Of a DNA stretch of 64,000 nt, positions 1 to 8,743 are shown piece after piece (position 1 is the stretch's first letter; every line of letters begins with the position of its first letter). Position numbers and translations under genes: made by a program. The notes under the pieces are model-generated. The model was not told where the DNA came from and did no database searches. It saw only the letters and a program-made list of their open reading frames with translations. Source of the DNA: Candidatus Binatia bacterium (lineage in GTDB: Bacteria; Desulfobacterota; Binatia; UBA12015); assembly GCA_029243485.1 (NCBI GenBank), contig JAQWRY010000032.1, positions 62,001-126,000 of the forward strand. The letters run 5' to 3'.

Positions 1-198
1 TTGTACCACCCAGGCCCCATGGCGGCGGTTTGGGCGACGGCGCTCCCGCTCGCGGGCGCGGTCTACGGCGCGATGACGCTGGACTCCGTCCGCCGGCACT
101 ACACGGGCAAGGGAGCGGAGTGGAAGGGCCGCGTCGGCGCGGGGGCCGACGCGGCGTCTGAGAAGGAGGCGAAGGTCAGGAGCTCTGGTGCGAGCTGA
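1..198 (+). CDS. hpnB: Hopanoid-associated glycosyltransferase HpnB, C-terminal end (partial)
   Basis: Reading frame open from the window edge and stopping at 198, so only the last ~65 residues of the protein are present. The segment has a hydrophobic stretch (ALPLAGAVYGAMTLDS) followed by RRHYTGKGAEWKGR, which resembles the membrane-anchored tail of the HpnB-type glycosyltransferases found in hopanoid loci. The catalytic GT-A part lies outside the window, so the family call rests on the tail and on context: it converges on hpnH, overlapping its 3' end by 23 bases, and hpnG follows. HpnB's reaction has not been firmly established in the family. The final ~20 residues are low-complexity and lineage-specific. 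Confidence 0.6.
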   Translation: MYHPGPMAAVWATALPLAGAVYGAMTLDSVRRHYTGKGAEWKGRVGAGADAASEKEAKVRSSGAS

Positions 199-1216
199 CG
201 CGCTTGGTGCGCGGCACGCGGCCGAACTGGAACTTCGCCATGGTCCAGAGGTCGCGGGCGTTGCTGCCGAGATGCCGGACGACCGACGGCTCGAAGCCGG
301 AGTGCATCTTGCAATTCTGGCACCGGGGATCGCTTCGCTTCTCCCAGTAGTCCCAGTCGACGCCGTTCCAGTACTCGTCCCAGGTGGCGTAGTGTCGCTC
401 GCCGATGAGATAGCAGGGGCCCTTCCAGCCGAGCGGGGTCCGCGTCGGGTTGCCCCAGGGTGTGCACGGGTAGTCGCGGAGGCCCGCGGCGAACTCGAGG
501 AACAGCGGCGTCGACGAGACGGCGTACGACTTCGAGAGCTGCAGAACGCGCTTGAACTTCCGGTGGATCTCGTCGAGGAACAAGAAGTGGTCGCGATCGG
601 CGAGCGCCTCGTAGTGGTAGCCTGGGGAGAGGAGCACGCCCTGGACGCCGAGTCCGGTGAGCAAGTCGAGCATCTCCTCGATCTCGTCCATGCTCGTTTC
701 GCGGAAGACCGTCGTGTTGGTCGAGACGACGAAGCCGCGTCGGATCCCTTCTTCGATCCCGGCGATGGCCTTGTCGAAGACGCCGGTGCGCGCGCAGATG
801 GTGTCGTGTGTTTCTCGCATCCCGTCGAGATGGACGTTCACGAGCAGTCGCGGGTGCGGCTTCGCCTTTTTATAGAAGCGATCGAGAAGGATCCCGTTGG
901 TACACAGGATGACCTGCTTCTTGCGAGCGATGCAGGCATCGATCAGTTCGACGATCTCCGGGTACATCGTGGGCTCGCCGCCGCAGATCGATACGACGGG
1001 TGCTCCGCACTCGTCCACCGCGGCGAGGCATTCCTCGAGCGGCATACGGTCTTTGAGGTCGCCGGTGTGGCGCTCGGGAGAGCAGCCGATGCAGGCGAGG
1101 TTGCATGCGTACAAGGGCTCGAGCATCAGGACGATGGGGTAACGCTCGTTCCCCTGTATCTTGTTCTTGACCTGCCAGCGGGCCATGTCCGTGGCGATGT
1201 GCAGCGGGTACCTCAT
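176..1216 (-). CDS. hpnH: Radical SAM adenosyl-hopene synthase HpnH
   Basis: About 346 residues. The N-terminal radical-SAM cluster motif is Cys38-x3-Cys42-x2-Cys45 and a GGEP SAM-binding motif lies near residue 79. A second Cys pair (CQNC) sits in the C-terminal DUF3463-like region. In characterised HpnH this [4Fe-4S] enzyme adds a 5'-deoxyadenosyl radical to diploptene, giving adenosylhopane, the first step to extended C35 hopanoids. I chose the ATG at 1216 (MRYPLHIATD) because homologues begin there and a GGAGGGA Shine-Dalgarno stretch lies just upstream; the frame is open 16 codons further. It lies downstream of hpnG on the same strand, so the two are probably co-transcribed and act consecutively. 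Confidence 0.93.
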   Translation of the reverse strand: MRYPLHIATDMARWQVKNKIQGNERYPIVLMLEPLYACNLACIGCSPERHTGDLKDRMPLEECLAAVDECGAPVVSICGGEPTMYPEIVELIDACIARKKQVILCTNGILLDRFYKKAKPHPRLLVNVHLDGMRETHDTICARTGVFDKAIAGIEEGIRRGFVVSTNTTVFRETSMDEIEEMLDLLTGLGVQGVLLSPGYHYEALADRDHFLFLDEIHRKFKRVLQLSKSYAVSSTPLFLEFAAGLRDYPCTPWGNPTRTPLGWKGPCYLIGERHYATWDEYWNGVDWDYWEKRSDPRCQNCKMHSGFEPSVVRHLGSNARDLWTMAKFQFGRVPRTKRVSSHQSS

Positions 1217-1285
1217 TCCTGGCCGTCCCTCCCTCTCGAGCGCCCCTGAATCGACGCTGACCATCCGGTCAGTATCGGCCGCGCG

Positions 1286-2044
1286 TCAGGAATGCAAGCG
1301 GGGCAGGAGGTTTCCGAGGACCTTGGTGAGGGTCCGGGTCGCGCGGTGGCCGCCCCATCCGAGTCGCGCGATCCGCTGAGCCAGCCGAGGGGACGTGAGC
1401 GCGCGGGCGGCGAGCCGTGCTTGGTCCGCGACGCGGGAGAGGTCGAGTCCACTCAGGTCGGGAAGCTCGTCTTGCGCGGTATCGGAGGCGGCACGCACGA
1501 CGATCGCGGGCACAGACATCGGTAGCGCGACCTCGAGGATTGCCGCGGATTCCATGTCTACGGCGTCTGCGCGGGTCGACGTCCGCAGTGCGGATTTTTC
1601 GGTCGGCGTTCGGACCACGCGCTCGACGCTGACGAGGAGGCCGCGCCGCGAACGCCCTTGGGGCAAGTCGGCCGCGGCGATCGCCCGCAGTTCCGGATCG
1701 ACAGAAAGGGGTGACGATCCCGAGCGCGCGACGTGATCGGGGACGATGACGTCGCCAAGCGCGACCGCCGGGGAAAGACCTCCAGCGAGCCCGGTTGAGA
1801 CGAGGCATCGGGGAGAGACTGCGTCGATGGCTGCTCGAGCCGTCGCGGCGGCGGCAGCGAGGCCCATGCCGGTCTCCTGGACGACGATGTCGACGTCGGC
1901 GACGCGGCCCGACCAGCGACTGCGGCCCGCGTCGTCCCGCACGCGCCGAGGCGTCGTGAGTAGCTTCGCGAGGGGGCCGCACTCGTAGGGGAGGGCGGCG
2001 CAGACGAGGACCGGTCCCGAGCGCACGGCCTCCCCATAACACAC
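1286..2044 (-). CDS. hpnG: HpnG, adenosylhopane nucleoside phosphorylase-like enzyme
   Basis: About 252 residues with the purine nucleoside phosphorylase fold: an early PVLVCAALPYEC strand, a Gly-rich segment with TGLAGGL, and a DMESAAI motif that in the family contacts the ribose. HpnG removes adenine from adenosylhopane to give ribosylhopane, the step after HpnH. The gene ends 69 bases upstream of the chosen hpnH start, on the same strand, consistent with one operon. The longest frame starts at a GTG at 2044; a second GTG at 2026 preceded by GGGGAGG is equally plausible. The Arg-rich alternative frames over this gene are shadows. Confidence 0.88.
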   Translation of the reverse strand: MCYGEAVRSGPVLVCAALPYECGPLAKLLTTPRRVRDDAGRSRWSGRVADVDIVVQETGMGLAAAAATARAAIDAVSPRCLVSTGLAGGLSPAVALGDVIVPDHVARSGSSPLSVDPELRAIAAADLPQGRSRRGLLVSVERVVRTPTEKSALRTSTRADAVDMESAAILEVALPMSVPAIVVRAASDTAQDELPDLSGLDLSRVADQARLAARALTSPRLAQRIARLGWGGHRATRTLTKVLGNLLPRLHS

Positions 2045-2120
2045 GCGTCACTCGTTTCCGCGCGACCTCGAGGCTCGACTCCTGTTTGTGTCTCCCGAAC
2101 GAGAACGGAGGAGACCGAGG

Positions 2121-2321
2121 ATGAAATGGTTCGTAGCGATGGTGATGTTGGTGAGTGTTTCGTTGGTCAACGTCCATCCGGCCGAGGCCGGTCGCCGTTA
2201 CCGACGCGGAAACTTCTGGGGCGGATTCGCGGCGGGGGTGCTCACCAGCGGGTTGCTAGCGCCGCGCGCGGCCGACCACAGCGCGGTCCTGTTGCCCGAG
2301 GTCGTGCACGATCTGAAGTAG
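2121..2321 (+). CDS. Small secreted protein, unknown function
   Basis: 66 residues from the ATG at 2121, which has a strong GGAGGA Shine-Dalgarno region just upstream. The first ~23 residues form a clear signal peptide (MKWFVAMVMLVSVSLV, then a PAEA-type cleavage site). The mature part starts GRRYRRGNFWGGFAAGVL, basic then Gly-rich, as seen in many short envelope proteins. The last ~22 codons overlap the 3' end of the acyltransferase gene on the other strand, so the true C-terminus may have been altered. It is divergent from hpnG. No function can be assigned; it could be a periplasmic or surface peptide. Confidence 0.55.
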   Translation: MKWFVAMVMLVSVSLVNVHPAEAGRRYRRGNFWGGFAAGVLTSGLLAPRAADHSAVLLPEVVHDLK

Positions 2322-3125
2322 GTTGTCGGCCATGTCTTGCGGCCCGTCGGAGCGGTCGCGGAGGTCCTGGCAGCGGATTCCGGAGCCCCAGTGCATCCGG
2401 ATGTCGGGCCCCGGATCACTCTGGAGACGAAGCTTCAGTTCCCGCCCGAAGTCGTTCCCGAGTCCCAAGGTGAAGAAGGGCAGGATCATCGTGTCTTCGT
2501 GGCACTGTTCGATCAGATGGCCCACGCCGGGCCGGGCCGGGCCGAGAACGTAGGGGTCATCGCCTTTCTGGCGAGTTCCCTCCGGATGGATGCCGAGCAC
2601 CCCACCGGGGGTTGAGAGAGCGTAGGCCATCTGGCTGAGTCCGATGCGGTTCAGCGCGGCCTTCCGGTCGTCGCGGAACATCGGCGGCCACATCGCGTAG
2701 CCGCTCATCACCCAGTTCACGAGTGCGCCGGCGGGTTTGTCGTAGAAGAAGTTCGAACGCACCGGGAAGTACAGCCGCTCGATGAAGTTGCCGTGGGTGA
2801 ACACGGCGCACGCGGCGACATACATGTCGAAGAACGATCGATGGTTCGACACGAGGATGACGCCGCGCTTGGCGCGTAGGCTCGCGAGGTTCTCGAGCCC
2901 ATAGTTCTGCCACCGTTGGCTGGTCACCCAAGTCACGAAGTTGCGTGGCACGTGGTAGCCGAACGAAGCAGCGAACGTCTTCAGGCGGGGCCACGTATTG
3001 ATCGCCTCTCCGACCGGAACGGTTACGTGCTCGAAGCCTCGAAGAACGTCTCGCGGGAGGGGCTCGAAAGGGGGAGCGATGTACGCTTCGGATTCGGGCG
3101 GTCGCTCAGCCACGTTCGATCTCAT
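2256..3125 (-). CDS. PlsC-family lysophospholipid acyltransferase
   Basis: 289 residues. Acyltransferase block I is the catalytic His/Asp pair in NHRSFFD (His95, Asp100) and block III is HPEGTR near residue 180, the glycerolipid acyl-acceptor binding motif (FPEGTR in many members). These define the PlsC/LPLAT family, which transfers an acyl chain from acyl-CoA or acyl-ACP to a lysophospholipid or related acceptor at the inner membrane. There is no obvious N-terminal transmembrane helix; a hydrophobic stretch near residues 135-150 may associate with membrane. It could be a 1-acylglycerol-3-phosphate acyltransferase or a paralogue acting on another lipid; sequence alone does not decide. Confidence 0.85.
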   Translation of the reverse strand: MRSNVAERPPESEAYIAPPFEPLPRDVLRGFEHVTVPVGEAINTWPRLKTFAASFGYHVPRNFVTWVTSQRWQNYGLENLASLRAKRGVILVSNHRSFFDMYVAACAVFTHGNFIERLYFPVRSNFFYDKPAGALVNWVMSGYAMWPPMFRDDRKAALNRIGLSQMAYALSTPGGVLGIHPEGTRQKGDDPYVLGPARPGVGHLIEQCHEDTMILPFFTLGLGNDFGRELKLRLQSDPGPDIRMHWGSGIRCQDLRDRSDGPQDMADNLLQIVHDLGQQDRAVVGRARR

Positions 3126-3662
3126 CGTTCCCCCAGGTTTCGCGTCTCTACCGAGGCGCCCCGATTCTAGGTGGTCTTTGGTCGGCTAAGAGTCAAGCGG
3201 CGGCGTGTTGTTTTTGGGAAGACGGGCATCAAGGCGTCCCGCGACGGGGAACTCGCCGGGGTGTAGGGCGCCCGCGGAGTTGGCAATCGACACGACCACG
3301 GTGGTCGAGTCGTCCGGGACGGAGACGCGCCGGATCTCCCCCGACGCGGCGTTCGAGGCGAGTAGAGCAAGGACGTGAGCATGGCGGTGAGGAGCGAGCG
3401 TATGGCCCATGCTGTCGTCACGGCGCGCCCTATGGCTTCGACTTGACCGCCCGGGTCTCTCCAGCGGAGCATCCTTGGATGCCACGTAGGGTTTCGGTGA
3501 AGAGAGGAGAATCCTCCCCGCACGAAGTCGGTGAAGCGGCCGTCCCTTTAAGGAAATCCGGAGCGGATCCCCGGAGCGACCGCTGCTCGATGACGACGGC
3601 GGCCTCGTCGTTGGTTTGCGGCGCCGCGGTGTGCCAGGAATGGTGGCGGGTTCGAGGCCGAG
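3126..3662. other. Region without a confident gene (possible small ORF 3186-3410, minus strand)
   Basis: 537 bases between two divergent genes. The only candidate is a 74-codon minus-strand frame from an ATG at 3410 to a stop at 3186. Its central part (SGEIRRVSVPDDSTTVVVSI) has plausible protein-like composition, but it lacks a recognisable family or signal peptide and could be the remnant of a longer gene, since overlapping frames also read through it. The long Arg-rich frames crossing this stretch look like GC-rich shadows. The promoters of the acyltransferase and SGNH genes must lie here, but I see no clear consensus site. Confidence 0.3.
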
Positions 3663-4838
3663 ATGAGGAAGGTGGGATACAGGATCATCGCGGCTCTGCT
3701 CGGGGTGGCCTGCGCGCTCGTCTTCGCAGAGGTCGCGGTCCGGTTGCTTCTGCCCCCGCCCGAACGGGCGCGGCTGGTTGCAGACTCGGGTCATGCGGAG
3801 CGACTCGCCGCAGAGAACGCCGAGCAGAAGCTCCTCCGCGTGGATCGGTCGGTCGACGATCCGAGTGCGGGCGGTGTCCTCTATTTTCACACGCCCACCG
3901 GGATGCGGTTCCGGGCCAACACGCGTGCGGTGATCCAGAACCATGGTCTGGGGGGCGGGACCATCGAGGTACGCACCAATTCTCTGGGCTACCGAAATCG
4001 CGAGCTTGGGGTGAAGGATCGCCCGCGCGTGTTGTTCGTCGGGGATTCCATAACGTCGCAGGACTATCTCCAAGAAGAACAGACCATCGTTCGCCTCGTC
4101 GAGACCCTCTCCGAGTCGACGGATCGGCCGATCGAGACCGTGAACTCCGGGGTCGGTGCCATTGGCATCGGGAACGAACTCGCGATCCTCATGGAAACGG
4201 GCTTCTCGGCCGAGCCCGATACGGTGGTGCTCAACTGGTACCTGAACGATGCGCAGGCGTCGGCGGGTATCGAGATCGTCGAGCTGAGCGGGTGGTGGCA
4301 GCACAGCAGGTTGGCCGAGCAGCTTCTGGCGAGCCTTTCCGCGCTCGACGTGCAGGATCTGTCGGTGTTCTCCTACGAGGCTGACGCCGCCTGGAAGAAG
4401 CAGGCGGCCGAAGCGTTCCCCCCGGCGCAGGGCGACTGGCGCCGTGAGCCGGGCGCTTTCAATCAGAGGATCCAGGCGCTGTTCTTCGACTGGGGAAGCG
4501 CCTGGTCCGAGGGGGCATGGGCCCGGATGGCGCCGGTCATCGCGGAGATGAAGCGTCAGTGCGATCTCCACGGAGTCCGGTTTCGGATCGTCGCCTTCCC
4601 GGTGCTCGAGCAGATCAATGCGGAGTTCGTCCACGACTATCCGCAGCAGCGCCTCGCGGAGATCGCCCGGGAACTCGACGTGCCGATGCTTGACCTGTTG
4701 CCGCTCCTTCGCGAGAAGAGCCGGCAGGTCAATGCGCCGCAACTCCACTGGGATTGGTGCCACCCGAGCCCGGAGGGCAGTGTGGTCATCGCAGGCGCCA
4801 TCCTGGACTTCCTTCAGCGCGAAGGCGGGTCGACGTAG
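3663..4838 (+). CDS. Membrane-anchored SGNH/GDSL-family hydrolase
   Basis: 391 residues. A hydrophobic helix at about residues 7-28 (IIAALLGVACALVFAEVAV) would anchor the protein, with the rest periplasmic. Block I is FVGDSIT with the nucleophilic Ser129, and the C-terminal Asp-x2-His pair is DWCH (Asp364, His367), both diagnostic of SGNH hydrolases. Such proteins remove or add O-acyl groups on polysaccharides, lipids or peptidoglycan; the substrate here is unknown. Its 3' end overlaps that of the convergent DUF3604 gene by 25 bases. Confidence 0.82.
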   Translation: MRKVGYRIIAALLGVACALVFAEVAVRLLLPPPERARLVADSGHAERLAAENAEQKLLRVDRSVDDPSAGGVLYFHTPTGMRFRANTRAVIQNHGLGGGTIEVRTNSLGYRNRELGVKDRPRVLFVGDSITSQDYLQEEQTIVRLVETLSESTDRPIETVNSGVGAIGIGNELAILMETGFSAEPDTVVLNWYLNDAQASAGIEIVELSGWWQHSRLAEQLLASLSALDVQDLSVFSYEADAAWKKQAAEAFPPAQGDWRREPGAFNQRIQALFFDWGSAWSEGAWARMAPVIAEMKRQCDLHGVRFRIVAFPVLEQINAEFVHDYPQQRLAEIARELDVPMLDLLPLLREKSRQVNAPQLHWDWCHPSPEGSVVIAGAILDFLQREGGST

Positions 4839-7054
4839 ATCGGGGACGACCACGCTCGCTCGCTCACGGGAGCGAGGCAATCGTCGCCGGCGGGTGTCCC
4901 GAACCCACCGTGGCATTGGGTGGTCGCGATCGCGCGCCCCTGCGTATCGAACTCGGTTCGTAGCCCAGCGCCGTTGATCGCCAGCGTCGGTTGCTGCAGC
5001 GCGCGTGCGTAATACACCGCACTGCGCTGAGACTCGGCGTACTCGGGGTCTTGGAACTCCACGCGGCAGCCTGCTGGAGCGTCCGGGCAATCGAAACGTC
5101 GCCAGGGGTCTTCGATCAACGGAGCGATCGGCTCGCCGGCTCGGCTCTGTGGTCGGATCCTCACGATCTCGATGGCCGTGATCCGGTGACGTTCGTCGCT
5201 GGGGTGGTAGCACTCATCGCGGCACAGCGAATGGAGGCGCTTGGCCGAGAGGCTGACCCGCGCCTCGTCGGGACACCCGGGGCGTTGCCGGAACGAGCCG
5301 ACGGCCCGGACGTCGAAGCGGGGGTTCTCGGAGAGCACGACCTCGCTCCCCATCGGGGAGGGGAGGTCGGGTTTGTTGACGAGATCGAACCACAGCAGGA
5401 TTCGCGGCCCGGTGGTCCCGTAGACCTCGCGGCGCATCAGCGCATCCCAGATCGCGCGCCGGTCGCGACTGCCGGCATGCACCGCGACCACGCCGCCGGG
5501 ATACATGAAGCTGGCCTTCCGCTCGGTATCGAAGAGCTCGAAGAGCCGGCTGGGACGAACGGATTGGGGAGTGGTCGCGCTTTCCTGATCGGGGCCGAGC
5601 CAACTCCGGACGCGTTCTTCGGTGGTCGCGTCGGTCAGGCCGCGGGAGTCGGTCATGATCGTGCGGTCGTACTGTTTGTAGCCGGTTCCAGGTCGCGACG
5701 CGTGGTTGTCGGTGGAGCTGATGAAGCCGAATCGGAACTGGAGCGGGTCACCGGCGTCGTCGCGTTCGTCGAAGTTGGTGACGGCGGCGCCGTATTGGGC
5801 GGTCATCCCCGGCCGGAGCGTCATGGCGGGCTTGAAGCAGTCGCGGCATTGATCGCAGTCGAGCCAGTCGGCGCCGCGGGTGTCTGGGAACACGAGGTCG
5901 GGACCGACCCCGCCCTCGAGCGCGAATTGCTTTGCTCGTTCGACGCGGCGGTCGCATTCCTCGGGGGGGAGGTCGCCGCAGCGTTCGCGCATGATCTCTC
6001 CGGCCCGCCAACAGCAGGGGAGATAGTCCTTCGTTGGCTCGGGGCAGACCCTTCGTCCGTCGTCGCCGACCACGTACTCGGGAACGTCGCGAAACTCTTC
6101 GCTGTTCCCGTGGCCCGAACTGATCTCGACGAGTCGCTGTCGGTCGGGGTCGTGTTGCGCACGTGTGAGCTGTGCGTCGAGGCGAGCTCCCGGAGGCGCG
6201 TGGATCCCCCAGGCGAGGCCGTGTGGAATCACCAGACTCTCGAGGTTCCATTCGTCGAGCTTGCGGAAGAGGACCTCCGGCGTGGCGGCGGCCTCTTTGC
6301 ATTCCGCGGGCAGTTCCTTCGTGTCGACGTCGTGGGCGCACGCGGGTGCCTCGGCGAGACGGCCCAGCAAGGACACGAGGTCGGCGTATCGCGGATAGCC
6401 GAAGAGGCGTGCACCGGCGGCCGCACCATGCATGACGAACCCGGGCGGTGGGCGCTCTTCCTCGTAGGTCGCGATGTCGATCGACGAGATCGGTCGGGCG
6501 GGAAGCTCGTCGTCGGCCGTCCCGGGGAAGAGGATGTTCTTGTGGCCGAAGTGCGTCTCGGGTGTTCGGCCGCTCTGGGTCCACTCCCAGCCGGTAAACG
6601 CAACCATGTCGGGGTTCGCGGGATCTCCGGCGAGATCGTTGCATTGCCGGATGCTCTCCTTCGTCTCTTCCCACAGCTGCGGCGTGAGCCCTTCGGCGTG
6701 ATCGTTGATGGAGAAGAAGTCGAGTCCCGAACAGTAGCGCGCGAAGTCACACGCGTCCGCCGGTGGGTGCGCTCCTTCTCCGTTGAAGATCGGGAGCGAG
6801 TAGATGAAGGCATCAGTCGAGAACGTCGAATGGACGTGGAGGTCTCCGAAGAGGATCTGCTTGTTCTTTCGTGCGGTCGGCGACACCGATGCAGGCCGCG
6901 CGACGTTCGCCGCGGCTCGCGCTTGGATTCGGTCGCGCTCCGAGATCGTGTCGGGCGACCGGGCCGCGCCGGTAATTTTGCCGGCGCTGGGCGGTTCGGT
7001 TGCGCAACCAGCCACGGCGAGTGCAATCAGGACCAACGACATGCGGCGGAGCAT
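4814..7054 (-). CDS. DUF3604 family lipoprotein
   Basis: 746 residues. The start MLRRMSLVLIALAVAGC is a lipoprotein signal peptide with the lipobox Cys at residue 17, so the mature protein is probably tethered to the membrane. The body begins LFGDLHVHSTFSTDAF, the DLHxHS opening motif of DUF3604, and continues with FFSINDHAEG; both His-rich motifs resemble PHP-type metal sites. DUF3604 proteins are about 600-750 residues and have no agreed function; many are annotated as putative metal-dependent hydrolases. Several Cys pairs (CDQCRDC, CRDEC) lie in the middle and C-terminal parts. An in-frame ATG at 7042 is an alternative start. Confidence 0.85.
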   Translation of the reverse strand: MLRRMSLVLIALAVAGCATEPPSAGKITGAARSPDTISERDRIQARAAANVARPASVSPTARKNKQILFGDLHVHSTFSTDAFIYSLPIFNGEGAHPPADACDFARYCSGLDFFSINDHAEGLTPQLWEETKESIRQCNDLAGDPANPDMVAFTGWEWTQSGRTPETHFGHKNILFPGTADDELPARPISSIDIATYEEERPPPGFVMHGAAAGARLFGYPRYADLVSLLGRLAEAPACAHDVDTKELPAECKEAAATPEVLFRKLDEWNLESLVIPHGLAWGIHAPPGARLDAQLTRAQHDPDRQRLVEISSGHGNSEEFRDVPEYVVGDDGRRVCPEPTKDYLPCCWRAGEIMRERCGDLPPEECDRRVERAKQFALEGGVGPDLVFPDTRGADWLDCDQCRDCFKPAMTLRPGMTAQYGAAVTNFDERDDAGDPLQFRFGFISSTDNHASRPGTGYKQYDRTIMTDSRGLTDATTEERVRSWLGPDQESATTPQSVRPSRLFELFDTERKASFMYPGGVVAVHAGSRDRRAIWDALMRREVYGTTGPRILLWFDLVNKPDLPSPMGSEVVLSENPRFDVRAVGSFRQRPGCPDEARVSLSAKRLHSLCRDECYHPSDERHRITAIEIVRIRPQSRAGEPIAPLIEDPWRRFDCPDAPAGCRVEFQDPEYAESQRSAVYYARALQQPTLAINGAGLRTEFDTQGRAIATTQCHGGFGTPAGDDCLAPVSERAWSSPIYVDPPSR

Positions 7055-7199
7055 GCGCCGACGTCTATCATACGTGGGCCGGCGGATCAGACCGAACGGG
7101 AGACGAACGTACCGCGGGGTTCGTGGAATCGAACGGTGAGTAACTCGACACCGATGAGGTACTGCTCGCCGTCCAATCGCCGGAGGTACCCTCTGAGCT

Positions 7200-8456
7200 T
7201 TAGGCCGGAGAGCCGAAGTCGAAGAGAATTTTCACCGCATCGTGATCGCCTTGGTTGTGGGCGTAAAGGAAGGCCTTCCGATAGTCGTCGAGCGGGAAGC
7301 GGTGCGAGATAATGGGCGTGACGTCGACCCGCCCCTGTTCGACCAGGTCGAAATAGTGTCGCATGGCGTGCTGGTTCTTGCCCTCGAACTCCTCGTATCC
7401 GAAGGCATTCGAGCCGACGAGGTTGATCTCCTTGAAGTAGTGGGGCGACCACTCGAATCGGGCGGGCGTATCGACTCCCGAGAGAACGACGGTGGAGCGG
7501 GACCCAGCGATTCGAACCGCGACTTCGATGCTCTCCGCGGTCCCGACAGTGTTGTAGATCACCCGTACACCGCGACTACCGTAGAGCATCGGTAGCGCGG
7601 GAATGCCCACGACGGCCGGGAGCACTTCGCGTGCATCCGTGATGTCGGCGAACCGGGAGATGATGTCCTCGGTCGGACGCCAGGGGATGGTCTCGATCGC
7701 ACCAAGCTGGCGCGCGAGACGCTCCTGGTGCTCGAACCGGGTGATTGCGTAGATGCGGCAGTCGAAGAGCTTGTTCAGGATCTCGATCGCGCAGAGTCCG
7801 AGAGTGCCGCACCCGTAGACGACGACGATGTCGCCGCGATTCGGCGGGTTCCGCAGGACGGAGTGGAGGCTCACGGAGAATGGGTCTGCGAGAACGGCTT
7901 CATCGTCGCTCACGCCGTCGGGGACGGGGATGGCCATGCTCTCGTGCGCGGGGAGGCGCGGAGCGAAACCGCCCGAGGCGTCGCGGCAGGTGCCGGTGTG
8001 GATCCCCGGCGCGAGGCGTCCCCGTTTGAAGTTCACGCACAGTGAGAACTGCCCCTCTTCGCAGGCCTCGCAGATGGGTGTGATTCCGCGGGGGGCGCAC
8101 GAGAGCCAGGGGTTGAGGGCCACGCGTTGCCCGACCTCCAGACCTTCGACCGCCGAGCCCTTCTCGGCGACCGTCGCCACGACCTCGTGACCGAGCACCT
8201 GCGGAAACGTCGTGAACGTGGCGAGCGGCGAGTCGATCCCTTCGAAGTCGATGAAGACCTGCTTGTAGTCGCTTCCGCAGATCCCGCAAAGCCGCGTCTC
8301 GAGCACCACCCAGTCCGCGAAGGGCACGCTTGCGTCCGGAACCTCTTCGAGCGAAATGGGCGAGTGCTCTCCCAGGTACGCTTCCTTGTCCGCCTGGGTC
8401 TCCTGGATGAGCTGCGTGATCTCCTCGATCTTCACATCGAACACGAGCGCTTTCAT
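7200..8456 (-). CDS. Zinc-dependent medium-chain alcohol dehydrogenase
   Basis: 418 residues from the ATG at 8456, preceded by GAGAGGGG; upstream codons in the frame are not needed. The catalytic zinc region is LCGICGSD (Cys60) followed by GHEVV (His90, Glu91). The structural-zinc loop has Cys120, Cys129, Cys132 and Cys140. The nucleotide-binding motif is VVYGCGTLGLCA near residues 213-224. This is the MDR/threonine-dehydrogenase-like family, oxidising alcohols with NAD(P)+. The ~30-residue N-terminal insertion (IEEITQLIQETQADKEAYLG) before the usual start region is unusual. It is divergent from a TetR gene, with palindromes between them, so it is probably that regulator's target. Confidence 0.88.
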   Translation of the reverse strand: MKALVFDVKIEEITQLIQETQADKEAYLGEHSPISLEEVPDASVPFADWVVLETRLCGICGSDYKQVFIDFEGIDSPLATFTTFPQVLGHEVVATVAEKGSAVEGLEVGQRVALNPWLSCAPRGITPICEACEEGQFSLCVNFKRGRLAPGIHTGTCRDASGGFAPRLPAHESMAIPVPDGVSDDEAVLADPFSVSLHSVLRNPPNRGDIVVVYGCGTLGLCAIEILNKLFDCRIYAITRFEHQERLARQLGAIETIPWRPTEDIISRFADITDAREVLPAVVGIPALPMLYGSRGVRVIYNTVGTAESIEVAVRIAGSRSTVVLSGVDTPARFEWSPHYFKEINLVGSNAFGYEEFEGKNQHAMRHYFDLVEQGRVDVTPIISHRFPLDDYRKAFLYAHNQGDHDAVKILFDFGSPA

Positions 8457-8644
8457 CGGTGGTTCACCCCTCTCGGACAAAAAAAGTTGAGAAAACGTCC
8501 TGTCAGCGGCACCGGTCGTGGTCAACAGTTGCCCGGAAGGGAAGCGTGGAGGTGTCGAGCTAGTTCGTGCATCAGCAGTGACGGAGACTAGTTCGAACGC
8601 TCCTTCTTCCCGCGGAATGGGCGGTTTTCGCGCCGCGGTGCTCC

Positions 8645-8673
8645 TCGACACCACGCCCGGAATCTGGTGTCGA
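8645..8673. promoter_or_regulatory. Candidate TetR operator: TCGACACCA-N11-TGGTGTCGA
   Basis: A perfect 9-bp inverted repeat, arms 8645-8653 and 8665-8673, separated by 11 bases. Length and symmetry fit a dimeric helix-turn-helix repressor. It lies 189 bases upstream of the dehydrogenase start and 147 bases upstream of the TetR start. Assignment to the adjacent TetR protein is inference. Confidence 0.4.
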
Positions 8674-8729
8674 CGAAGCATGACAGTGCTTCCACTCGGT
8701 GAATCTAGGCGCTGTCGGAACCGGCCGTT

Positions 8730-8743
8730 CGGACGAGCGTCCG
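8730..8743. promoter_or_regulatory. Second palindrome CGGACG-AG-CGTCCG upstream of TetR gene
   Basis: A perfect 6-bp inverted repeat with a 2-base spacer, 77 bases upstream of the TetR start codon. It is closer to the regulator gene than the 8645 repeat and could be an autoregulatory operator. Short GC-rich palindromes also arise by chance in this genome, so confidence is low. Confidence 0.3.

Noticed and set aside
188-1249. Plus-strand open frame of 353 codons over hpnH
   Set aside because: Shadow; the radical SAM motif CxxxCxxC is on the minus strand.
3186-5213. A very long Arg/Pro-rich open frame on the minus strand
   Set aside because: It is antisense to the SGNH hydrolase and DUF3604 genes, has GC-driven composition and no domain; only its last ~74 codons lie outside real genes and are mentioned as a weak candidate.
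4991-7312. A 773-codon plus-strand frame opposite the DUF3604 lipoprotein
   Set aside because: It mirrors the codons of the real gene and shows no domain; the lipoprotein signal and DUF3604 motifs decide for the minus strand.
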